Below, piece after piece: positions 16,165 through 22,911 of a stretch of 64,000 bases of DNA. The stretch is from positions 1 through 64,000 of the forward strand of contig CAJUBE010000004.1 of assembly GCA_910584725.1 (NCBI GenBank), in the 5' to 3' direction. Under the pieces are notes generated by a model. It was not told where the DNA came from. It was given only the letters and a program-made list of their open reading frames with translations, and did no database searches. The translations under genes and the position numbers were made by a program. How positions within the stretch are numbered: position 1 is the first letter of the stretch; each line of letters opens with the position of its first letter. Origin of the DNA: an uncultured Lachnospiraceae bacterium (GTDB lineage Bacteria; Bacillota; Clostridia; Lachnospirales; Lachnospiraceae).

Positions 16165-16716
16165 TCAAACCGTTAAAATCTCTTTTGACTTCTCCTCCAC
16201 CAGCTTATCCACTTCCTTGATAAACTTGTCGGTCAGCTTCTGCAGCTTCTCTTCCAGCTCCTTGATCTCGTCCTCGGAAACCTCGCCTTTCGCCAGCTTT
16301 TTCAGCGCGTCGTTACCGTCCCGTCTGGTATTGCGGATCGCCACTTTATTCTCCTCGCCCCGCTTCTTGATATCCTTCACCAGCTCTTTACGGCGTTCCT
16401 CCGTAAGCTCCGGGAATACCAGGCGGATCAGAGAACCGTCGTTGCTGGGCGTGATTCCCACATCCGACGCCATAATCGCCTTCTCAATCTCCTTGATCAA
16501 GCTCTTCTCCCAAGGTGCAATCTGCAGAATCCTCGCCTCGGGAACCGTGATATTGCCCACCTGCTGAATCGGTGTGGGCGTTCCGTAATAATCCACCTTA
16601 ATCTTGTCGAGGACATGGGGATTCGCGCGTCCGGCACGGATCGTTCCCAAATCGTTCACCAGAAAATCGTAAGACTTCTGCATCTTTTCCTCATAAGGCT
16701 TCAGTCTGTCGTCCAT
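16165..16716 (-). CDS. frr: Ribosome recycling factor
   Basis: Frr splits post-termination ribosomes together with EF-G. The 183-residue protein is of standard length and is full of charged helices, with the family segments YDFLVNDLGTIRAGRANP, YYGTPTPIQQVGNI, ISPWEKSL-like APWEKSLIKEIEKAI and GEENKVAIRNTRRDGND. The ATG at 16716 has GGAGG 8 bases upstream, so the ATG 18 bases earlier is not used. It follows pyrH, the usual neighbour. Confidence 0.97.
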   Translation of the reverse strand: MDDRLKPYEEKMQKSYDFLVNDLGTIRAGRANPHVLDKIKVDYYGTPTPIQQVGNITVPEARILQIAPWEKSLIKEIEKAIMASDVGITPSNDGSLIRLVFPELTEERRKELVKDIKKRGEENKVAIRNTRRDGNDALKKLAKGEVSEDEIKELEEKLQKLTDKFIKEVDKLVEEKSKEILTV

Positions 16717-16747
16717 ACTGTAGTCCTCCATCACAACTCAATACCTT

Positions 16748-16795
16748 CAAGAATTACGCAGTAATTCTTGCGATTCTGACCGTAAAGTCTGAATC
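16748..16795 (-). other. Two adjacent hairpins between pyrH and frr
   Basis: CAAGAATTAC-GCA-GTAATTCTTG (16748-16770) is a perfect 10-bp stem with a 3-nt loop. Next to it GATTCTGAC/GTCTGAATC (16772-16795) forms a stem with one T-T mismatch. Together they fill the pyrH-frr gap, with only the frr ribosome site left outside. The 3-nt loop resembles the hairpins carried by repeat families A and B. They may affect mRNA stability or the ratio of PyrH to Frr. Confidence 0.55.
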
Positions 16796-16797
16796 TG

Positions 16798-17493
16798 TTA
16801 TACTGTTACCTTTGTACCGTTAAATTTCCCCTTGACGGTATTGACAATGCTGTTCTCCTCATTGAGTCCGAACACCCACATGGGCATTTTATTATCCCGG
16901 GCCAGAATGGAAGCTGTCATATCTACCACCTGGAGATTTTTCGCGATCACCTCGTCAATGGAAACCTCATCATATTTCTTCGCGTCCGGATTGCTCCGCG
17001 GATCATCGTCATAGACGCCGTCCACCGCTTTCGCAAGGAGAATCACATCCGCGTCCACCTCGACAGCCCGGAGCACTACACCCGTATCCGTAGAGAAATA
17101 GGGATGGCCCGTACCTCCCGCGAAAAAAACCACCATATTTTTTGCGAAATATTTATTCGCCCTGTCTTTAGAAAAAAGCTTCGTAAAGGAGCCGCACTCA
17201 AAAGGAGTCAAAATCGATGTCATCATGCCCACGGAGCGAAAAATCTCAGACACATAAATACAGTTCATAATCGTAGCCAGCATACCGATCTGATCCGCCT
17301 TCGTCCTGTCGATGTTCTCGCTGGAGCGGCCACGCCAAAAATTACCGCCGCCGATGACGATACCCACCTGAATATCGTCATCCACAAGCTGTTTCACCTG
17401 CAGCGCAACGCCCCGCACCGTCTCCTCGTCAAACCCCGTCTTTTTCTCGCCCGCAAGGGCTTCTCCGCTTAACTTCAAGAGTATACGCTTCAT
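16798..17493 (-). CDS. pyrH: UMP kinase
   Basis: PyrH phosphorylates UMP to UDP. The 231-residue protein belongs to the amino acid kinase superfamily and has the expected RILLKLSGEAL start, the GGGNFWRGR phosphate loop, the GxxA-type core around TKADQIGMLATIMN, FAGGTGHPYFSTDTG and a late LLAKAVDGVYDDDPR segment. GGGGAG lies about 11 bases before the ATG. Upstream is a bactofilin gene rather than the usual tsf, because extra genes have been inserted between tsf and pyrH. Confidence 0.97.
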   Translation of the reverse strand: MKRILLKLSGEALAGEKKTGFDEETVRGVALQVKQLVDDDIQVGIVIGGGNFWRGRSSENIDRTKADQIGMLATIMNCIYVSEIFRSVGMMTSILTPFECGSFTKLFSKDRANKYFAKNMVVFFAGGTGHPYFSTDTGVVLRAVEVDADVILLAKAVDGVYDDDPRSNPDAKKYDEVSIDEVIAKNLQVVDMTASILARDNKMPMWVFGLNEENSIVNTVKGKFNGTKVTV

Positions 17494-17523
17494 ATTATAC
17501 CGCTCTCCCCTGTATGGCCGGAT

Positions 17524-18489
17524 TTACTTTTTCTTCTTGAACTCCTCGAAGAAGGATGTAGGATTCACATCCGCATAGCACTGAGAACACATACCTTCAA
17601 TCACCGCGCCATTGTTGATCTGTACGGATTTAGACTTGATATTGCCCATCACAATCGCTGTGGTATCCAGGATAACCGGACCCTGCACGTCGATATCGCC
17701 CTTGACAGCGCCTGCCACTACCGCGCTGGTAGCCGTGATGTTACCGATCACTACGGAACTCTGTCCGATCTTCACGCTGCCCAGACTGTTCACCTCACCG
17801 GTAATCTTCGCGCCCTCTGCATAGATCTCAGCCGCCTTGGAGTTGCCCTGAATCGTACCTGTGATATTCAGCTTACCCAGAATATCCAGATTACCGTTTA
17901 CGGTACCGATCAGTTCCATAGATCCCTCTGATACAATATCACCCGTTATTGTCATGCCTTCCGTCACGACCGCCGTTTCGTCTACTGCCACACGATTTGC
18001 CTGCACTTCCATAGTCTTTCCTTTTCCTCCGCTATTCTCATCTTTCTCTTCCACAGGCGTCTCCGCCTCTGTTAAAATTTCCTCTGCCATTACAGGTTCT
18101 GCCTCCTCTTCTTCTATTACGGCCTCCTCTTGGGCCGGCTCTTCTACTACCGCTTCTTCCAGCGGTACAGGTTCTTCTGCAGCCGTCTCTTCCACAATCG
18201 GTTCCGGCTCCAGAACCTCTTCTTCCAACGGTTCCTCTACAAGCGCCTCTTCCGGCTCGGGTACATCTTCAAGACCGGGCGCTCCCATCTCCTCTATTTT
18301 ATCCAGCATTCCGCTCAAATCCAAGGACGCGAGCGTTTCCTCTGTGGCGGGTGTTTCCGACTCTGTATCCGCGGAAACCTGCTCCCCGGCTTGTCCGTCC
18401 GCCGCCAGAGCCGCTTCCAGCTCTTCTTCCGGCATCAATTCGTTGACTGCCTGGGATAAGTCGTCCTTCAAATCCGAAAAAAATCCCAT
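17524..18489 (-). CDS. Bactofilin (polymer-forming protein) with an acidic N-terminal extension
   Basis: The C-terminal half (about residues 160-300) is a bactofilin-type beta-helix, with repeated segments such as EGSMELIGTVNGNLDILGKL, AEIYAEGAKITGEV and VKGDIDVQGPV. Such proteins polymerise into cytoskeletal filaments used in shape, stalk or motility functions. The N-terminal 150 residues are unusual: a short helical start (MGFFSDLKDDLSQAV) then a long Glu/Pro/Val/Ala-rich disordered region. A CSQC pair lies near the C-terminus. Length is 321 residues against about 100-200 for simple bactofilins. A deacetylase gene is 18 bases upstream, which hints at a role in cell wall patterning (inference). 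GGAGG lies 8 bases before the start. Confidence 0.85.
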   Translation of the reverse strand: MGFFSDLKDDLSQAVNELMPEEELEAALAADGQAGEQVSADTESETPATEETLASLDLSGMLDKIEEMGAPGLEDVPEPEEALVEEPLEEEVLEPEPIVEETAAEEPVPLEEAVVEEPAQEEAVIEEEEAEPVMAEEILTEAETPVEEKDENSGGKGKTMEVQANRVAVDETAVVTEGMTITGDIVSEGSMELIGTVNGNLDILGKLNITGTIQGNSKAAEIYAEGAKITGEVNSLGSVKIGQSSVVIGNITATSAVVAGAVKGDIDVQGPVILDTTAIVMGNIKSKSVQINNGAVIEGMCSQCYADVNPTSFFEEFKKKK

Positions 18490-18507
18490 TCCCTAATCCT
18501 CCATTCT

Positions 18508-19431
18508 TTAATCGTTACTTATATGATGAATCGCCTCCGTATCATCTGTGATCGGCACGATCTTTGTATCTTCCATCGCCTGAATCTGCTCGATCAGCCT
18601 CGGCAGCGCCTCCACCGTCGAATCTTTATCGGACGCATCGTGCAGCAATATCATCGCCTCTTGAAATTCCCCCAGATTAGCCGTCGAATTTCTGACTATG
18701 GCCTCCGGGCTGATGTAAGCTGACGAAGCGTCTCCCGAAGACACATTCCAGTCAAAATAACTCATATCCTGCTCTTCCAGATAGCCGATCAGTTCATGCA
18801 TGTCCACACGGCTTACCGTGTTGCTGCTGCCTCCCGGAAATCTGCAGTACCTGCACCAGACGCCCGTCGTATCGTAGAGAAATTCCTGCAGCTTCGTCAG
18901 ATCCTCCACATAGCTTTCTTTCGACTGATAAATCTCATTGTATTTGTGGCTGTAGGAATGCATCGCCAGCGTATGCCCCTCCTCCACAATCCTTTTGTAT
19001 AACGGCTGATATCTTTCTTCCTCTTTCCCGACCACAAAAAAGGTCGCCTTCACATCATACTCTGCCAGAATATCCAGTATCTTACCGGTATTGCTGCTTG
19101 GCCCGTCGTCAAAGGTAAGGTACACCTTCCTGATTCCGTCCTCCGTATCGGGCACCGTGCCGCCCGCATCGGACGCGTCACGCCGAAACTCATCCACACC
19201 GGAAGCCGTATACAATTCCCCGCTCTTCTCCCCGGAATCGGATGCCTGTCCCACCGCCATCGCGGGGGCCGCCTGCTCGCGGAGCGCGCGCAGCTCCTGT
19301 TTGGCCTCATAGAGATTCACGCCCAGAACCACGCAGAGAATTAACAGAATCAGTATCGCGGAAAGCGGAATAATAACGAGCAGCCGCTTCATTAACTGAA
19401 AATGCGCATCCTGTTCCGCATCCATCTTCAT
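18508..19431 (-). CDS. Membrane-anchored polysaccharide deacetylase (NodB domain)
   Basis: This 307-residue protein has a short cytoplasmic start, one membrane span (about residues 15-38), a coiled linker and an outer NodB carbohydrate esterase family 4 domain. Catalytic motifs are intact: TFDDGPS (106-112), HSYSH (158-162, metal His), RFPGGSSN, FDWNVSSGD and the final ILLHDA. It likely removes N-acetyl groups from peptidoglycan or another surface glycan. AGGAG precedes the start; two ATGs two codons apart fit almost equally well. It is transcribed away from the plus-strand hydrolase and just before the bactofilin gene. A minus-strand promoter in 19432-19500 is plausible (TATAGT/TATAAG boxes), but its -35 is unclear. 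Confidence 0.92.
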   Translation of the reverse strand: MKMDAEQDAHFQLMKRLLVIIPLSAILILLILCVVLGVNLYEAKQELRALREQAAPAMAVGQASDSGEKSGELYTASGVDEFRRDASDAGGTVPDTEDGIRKVYLTFDDGPSSNTGKILDILAEYDVKATFFVVGKEEERYQPLYKRIVEEGHTLAMHSYSHKYNEIYQSKESYVEDLTKLQEFLYDTTGVWCRYCRFPGGSSNTVSRVDMHELIGYLEEQDMSYFDWNVSSGDASSAYISPEAIVRNSTANLGEFQEAMILLHDASDKDSTVEALPRLIEQIQAMEDTKIVPITDDTEAIHHISND

Positions 19432-19579
19432 CGGCTCCTTTGTACACTCTTATCCCACATTCTCTTATACTATATCACATTTGACAGATAACGAAAAGAA
19501 ATTTTGTAAAAAAAGACACAAGAAAATTTCGCCAGATCATCATACTGAAAAAATGATCCGGAAAACTTCAAAAACACGG

Positions 19580-19608
19580 TTGCAAATTCAAAATTCAAGT
19601 GCTATAAT
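19580..19608 (+). promoter_or_regulatory. Sigma-A promoter upstream of the carbon-nitrogen hydrolase
   Basis: On the plus strand TTGCAA (19580-19585) and a perfect TATAAT (19603-19608) are separated by 17 bases. Transcription should start near 19615, about 130 bases before the hydrolase start codon, directly in front of a terminator-like hairpin. The rest of the 316-base gap (19432-19747) is A+T rich and otherwise featureless. Confidence 0.75.
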
Positions 19609-19620
19609 TTGCCTCAGCAA

Positions 19621-19665
19621 AGCACAAAGATGTGATTTTCACACATTTTTGTGCTTTTTCTTTTT
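19621..19665 (+). terminator. Terminator-like hairpin at the start of the hydrolase transcript
   Basis: AGCACAAAGATGTG (19621-19634) pairs with CACATTTTTGTGCT (19642-19655) in a 14-bp stem with one G-U pair and a 7-nt loop, followed by a U-rich run up to 19665. It begins only about 6 bases after the predicted start of transcription. It has all the marks of an intrinsic terminator and so may attenuate the hydrolase gene or define a small RNA of about 45 nt. Confidence 0.6.
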
Positions 19666-19747
19666 ATAAAGCACACCGGGGTTGTGTCAGTGCAGCATCC
19701 GCAGTCCGGGTCGAAAAAACGCAAAGCCGCGCAGAAAAGAGGACAAG

Positions 19748-20653
19748 ATGAAAGACATTATGAAAGTATCAACCGTTGCCTTTAACGCAAAGTGGGGTGA
19801 CAAGGAAGCCAATCTGAACCGAATGGCCGGCTACATAGAAGCCGCAGCGGCAGAGGGTTCCAATCTGATCGTTTTCCCCGAGATGGGGCTGACGGGATAT
19901 GACGACGAGGAGGACAAGCCCCTGAAAGAAAAAATGCAGTATAAGCTGGCCGAGACAGTGCCCGGCCCCTCGTCCGAAAAAATTGCGGAGCTTACAAAAA
20001 AGCTCGGCGTTTACGTCGCTTACGGCTTTCCCGAGAGAGATGCCGAAAAGAGCGACGTCATCTACAATGCCGCCTGTGTATGCGGCCCCGAAGGAATCAT
20101 CGGCTCCTACAGAAAGATTCACCTTCCTTATCCGGAACCCCACTGGGCGACACGCGGGGACAAGCCTTTTATTTTTGAGACCCCGTGGGGCCCCGTCGCG
20201 CTCGGCATCTGCTATGATTCCTACTGTTTCCAGGAGCTGATGCGCTACTATGCGGCTAAAGGCTGCCGCTTATATATCAACTGCACCGCGCTGGCAAAAT
20301 GCCACGGCATCGCTCTGGGCTCCACCACGCTGGAGGCTGGCGTCATCACCAACCAGATTTATATTGTCTCCTCCAATCTTGCCGGGAAGGATCTCTACAA
20401 CGTATTCTGGGGCGGCGCCAGCATCATCGGTCCCAGCACCAACTTCTGGGAGGCGGAGTATTTTGCGGGTTATCCCTTCACCGACCCGAAGGCAATCCAG
20501 AACAAAATGTACACCGCAACGATCGACCTGACGCTGGCGTCCCGTGAAAAATTCGAGCCGAACGCCCTGATTAACGGCAAAACAGACTATCGGCCTGCTG
20601 TCTATAAGGAATTGATGGAGGATTTGCTGAAGGATCCGAAATTTCAGGAATAA
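19748..20653 (+). CDS. Carbon-nitrogen hydrolase (nitrilase superfamily)
   Basis: This 301-residue enzyme hydrolyses an amide, nitrile or carbamoyl bond of an unidentified small molecule. The Glu-Lys-Cys triad is intact: FPEMGLTGY (Glu45), YRKIHLPY (Lys123) and LGICYDSYC (Cys155). Length is normal for a stand-alone member. The ATG at 19748 with AGAGG 5-6 bases upstream is chosen over a longer frame starting at 19682; an ATG four codons on is possible. It is the only protein gene on the plus strand, has its own promoter with an attenuator-like hairpin, and converges on tsf with a shared terminator. It interrupts the common tsf-pyrH order. Substrate specificity cannot be assigned from the sequence. 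Confidence 0.92.
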   Translation: MKDIMKVSTVAFNAKWGDKEANLNRMAGYIEAAAAEGSNLIVFPEMGLTGYDDEEDKPLKEKMQYKLAETVPGPSSEKIAELTKKLGVYVAYGFPERDAEKSDVIYNAACVCGPEGIIGSYRKIHLPYPEPHWATRGDKPFIFETPWGPVALGICYDSYCFQELMRYYAAKGCRLYINCTALAKCHGIALGSTTLEAGVITNQIYIVSSNLAGKDLYNVFWGGASIIGPSTNFWEAEYFAGYPFTDPKAIQNKMYTATIDLTLASREKFEPNALINGKTDYRPAVYKELMEDLLKDPKFQE

Positions 20654-20687
20654 GCCGTGAACGGCTGCTTTTCAAACAAGCGTACAA

Positions 20688-20728
20688 AAAGCCCCTGAAT
20701 ATGCTCAAATTAGCATTTCAGGGGCTTT
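20688..20728. terminator. Bidirectional terminator between the hydrolase and tsf
   Basis: AAAGCCCCTGAA plus ATGCT pairs with AGCAT plus TTCAGGGGCTTT, a stem of about 17 bp with a small loop. On the minus strand (after tsf) it ends in a run of five U. On the plus strand (after the hydrolase) the tail is CUUUCACAUUUCUUUU, weaker but usable. A small AGCCGT/ACGGCT hairpin sits just after the hydrolase stop codon. Confidence 0.85.
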
Positions 20729-20745
20729 CACATTTCTTTTAGCCG

Positions 20746-20846
20746 CCATCTGCTTTGCGAAATTCTTAGTTCCCAGCCATCTGCTTCGCCAGCTTCCCCG
20801 GAGGAAGTGGCCTCTACATTTTCTTACATACCCATCTGCTTCGCCA
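20746..20846. repeat. Three copies of a 15-base motif from the 3' end of tsf
   Basis: CCATCTGCTTCGCCA occurs inside the end of tsf (20832-20846), again exactly at 20777-20791, and with two changes at 20746-20760. Next to the second copy GGAGGAAGTGGCC echoes the neighbouring tsf codons. This looks like partial duplication of the tsf 3' end into the trailer. Confidence 0.6.
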
Positions 20847-21759
20847 CTTCCTCCGCGAAGTTCTCTTCCTTCTTCTCCAGGCCTTCGCCGGTCTCAAAGC
20901 GGACGAATCTCTTCACGGAAAGGTTCGCGTTATTCTCCTTCGCCACCTGCTCCAGATACTTCGCAACGCTCTGCTTGCCGTCCTCAGCCTTCACATAGAT
21001 CTGCTCTAAGAGGCATACCTCTTTCAGTTCCTTGTTCAAACGGCCGTTTACCGCGCCCTCGATCACCTTATCGGGCTTGCCCGCCATCTTAGGATCGTTC
21101 TTGATCTGCTCCGCGATGATCTCCTTCTCATGCGCCTTAAACTCCTCGGAAACCTCGTCGGTGGACACATACTTCGGATAGAGAGCCGCCACCTGCATCG
21201 CAATGTTCGTGAGCGCTTCCTTCACCGCGTCGTTCACTACATCCGTAGCCGCCTCGACGATAACGCCGATTCTGCCGCCGCCGTGCACATAGGTCACCGC
21301 GCAGCCATCGTTCGCCACAACCTTCTCAAATCTTCTGATGCTTAAGTTCTCACCGATCACGGCAACCTTATCCACCAGCGCATCTTTCACAGTCTTGGAC
21401 TCGTCCAGATGCCACTTCTCGGAAAGGAAAGCGTCCAGATCAGCCGCGTCGGACTCAACCGCCTGCTTTGCAACCGCCTCCACATACTCCTGGAAATCTG
21501 CGTTCTTTGCCACGAAATCGGTCTCGGAGTTTACCTCCACAACCGCTGCGGTCTTCTCGTCCTTCACCGCCACACGGCAAAGACCCTCGGCCGCAATTCT
21601 GCCTGCCTTCTTCTCCGCCTTCGCCTGTCCGTTCTTTCTCAGATATTCTACCGCCGCATCCATGTTGCCGTCAGTCTCATTCAGAGCCTTCTTGCAGTCC
21701 ATCATGCCCGCGCCGGTCATCTCTCTCAACTCTTTTACCATTGCCGCTGTAATAGCCAT
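20824..21759 (-). CDS. tsf: Translation elongation factor Ts
   Basis: EF-Ts recycles EF-Tu by exchanging GDP. The 311-residue protein begins MAITAAMVKELREMTGAGMMDCKKALNE, the universal N-terminal signature, and contains the SETDFVAKN core segment and the IAMQVAA motif. Length is slightly above 290-300 residues. AGGAGGG precedes the start. It lies 74 bases after rpsB, as in nearly all bacteria, and ends at a strong terminator. Confidence 0.98.
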   Translation of the reverse strand: MAITAAMVKELREMTGAGMMDCKKALNETDGNMDAAVEYLRKNGQAKAEKKAGRIAAEGLCRVAVKDEKTAAVVEVNSETDFVAKNADFQEYVEAVAKQAVESDAADLDAFLSEKWHLDESKTVKDALVDKVAVIGENLSIRRFEKVVANDGCAVTYVHGGGRIGVIVEAATDVVNDAVKEALTNIAMQVAALYPKYVSTDEVSEEFKAHEKEIIAEQIKNDPKMAGKPDKVIEGAVNGRLNKELKEVCLLEQIYVKAEDGKQSVAKYLEQVAKENNANLSVKRFVRFETGEGLEKKEENFAEEVAKQMGM

Positions 21760-21833
21760 CTATTTTCCCTCCTAAATTATCATCTATCACTTTACCGTTC
21801 AGCCTGCATCTTCGCAAAACTGTATCTTCCGGA

Positions 21834-22580
21834 TTATGCCTCGTCGGCTTCCTCTACCTTCTCCGCCTCAGCTTCTGCCGCATAGCTGTCTGCCTCCGCA
21901 CCCTGATTCGCCTCAACGACCGCGTCAGCCATCTTGGATACGATCAGCTTCACCGCACGGATCGCGTCGTCGTTGCCGGGAATGATATAGTCAAGCTCCT
22001 CGGGATCACAGTTGGTATCGCCGATACCGATCAGTGTAATGCCCAGCGTATGAGCCTCCTGCACGCAGATTCTCTCCTTCTTGGGATCTACCACAAAGAT
22101 ACAGTCGGGTATTCTGGTCATCTCCTTGATGCCGCCCAGGTTCTTCTCCAGCTTCTCCCACTCTTTTCTGATCTTGATAACTTCCTTCTTCGGCAGTACA
22201 TCAAAAGTGCCGTCCTCGGACATTCTCTCGATCGCTTTTAATCTCTCTACTCTGGACTGGATAGTCTTAAAGTTGGTGAGCATACCGCCAAGCCATCTCT
22301 CATTTACATAGTACATGCCGCAGCGTTCCGCTTCCGTCTTCACCGCATCCTGCGCCTGCTTCTTCGTTCCTACGAAAAGGATCGTGCCGCCCTGCGCCAC
22401 CACATCAAATACCGCTCTGTAAGCCTCGTCCACCTTGCCGACGGACTTCTGCAGGTCGATGATGTGGATACCGTTTCTCTCCGTGAAGATATAGGGAGCC
22501 ATCTTAGGATTCCATCTTCTCGTCTGATGTCCGAAATGAACACCCGCTTCCAGTAACTGCTTCATTGAAATAACGCTCAT
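21834..22580 (-). CDS. rpsB: 30S ribosomal protein S2
   Basis: S2 binds the 30S subunit last in assembly and helps hold S1-like partners. The 248-residue protein starts MSVISMKQLLEAGVHFGHQTRRWNPKM (written in part: MSVISMKQLLEAGVHFGH) and has the conserved FVGTKKQAQDAV and IPGNDDAIRAVKL segments. The ATG at 22580 follows GGAGGT by 9 bases; the open frame runs another 34 codons upstream through the leader and is not coding. An acidic Ala/Glu-rich tail follows the core. Its leader of about 190 bases may hold an S2-type autoregulatory structure; none was folded here. Confidence 0.97.
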   Translation of the reverse strand: MSVISMKQLLEAGVHFGHQTRRWNPKMAPYIFTERNGIHIIDLQKSVGKVDEAYRAVFDVVAQGGTILFVGTKKQAQDAVKTEAERCGMYYVNERWLGGMLTNFKTIQSRVERLKAIERMSEDGTFDVLPKKEVIKIRKEWEKLEKNLGGIKEMTRIPDCIFVVDPKKERICVQEAHTLGITLIGIGDTNCDPEELDYIIPGNDDAIRAVKLIVSKMADAVVEANQGAEADSYAAEAEAEKVEEADEA

Positions 22581-22776
22581 AGTTCTTCTACCTCCGTTTG
22601 GTTGTCTGCCATATACCTTGCGCCTCCCTGCCACCACAATCGAGTTCTGCTCGCCGCGCGCCCGTATGCCGTAAAACAGCAAACTTCCATATGCGGGCCT
22701 GCGCTTAAAAAGGGCACCGGCATGGGCTGGGTATATGTGATTAATAGGATTGCGTGCGTTTCGCGCACACTTAGAT

Positions 22777-22805
22777 ACTATAACACAAAAGAATCCCCCT
22801 TACAA
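22777..22805 (-). promoter_or_regulatory. Promoter of rpsB-tsf overlapping the mcp terminator
   Basis: On the minus strand TTGTAA (22800-22805) and TATAGT (22777-22782) are 17 bases apart. The -35 box occupies the loop and first pairs of the terminator hairpin that ends the chemotaxis operon, so termination and new initiation share the same bases. The leader from here to 22580 is about 190 bases long and contains no credible gene. Confidence 0.6.
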
Positions 22806-22814
22806 GGGGGATTC
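22791..22814 (-). terminator. Terminator after mcp (end of the flagellar/chemotaxis locus)
   Basis: GAATCCCCC and GGGGGATTC form a 9-bp stem with a 6-nt loop. On the minus strand it is followed by UUUUGUGUU. It lies about 100 bases beyond the mcp stop codon and is the first convincing terminator after flbD. Confidence 0.75.
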
Positions 22815-22911
22815 CCGAAAATTTTACCATATGTAACTATTCAATCTTTACATATTCTCACACACTTTGCCGCATATGCAAAGTCCTGAGCTAAACTGCT
22901 ACCCATATTTA

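Noticed and set aside
21834..22682. Longer rpsB product starting at 22682
   Set aside because: The 34 extra codons lie in the leader, and the well-spaced GGAGGT and the universal S2 N-terminus fix the start at 22580.
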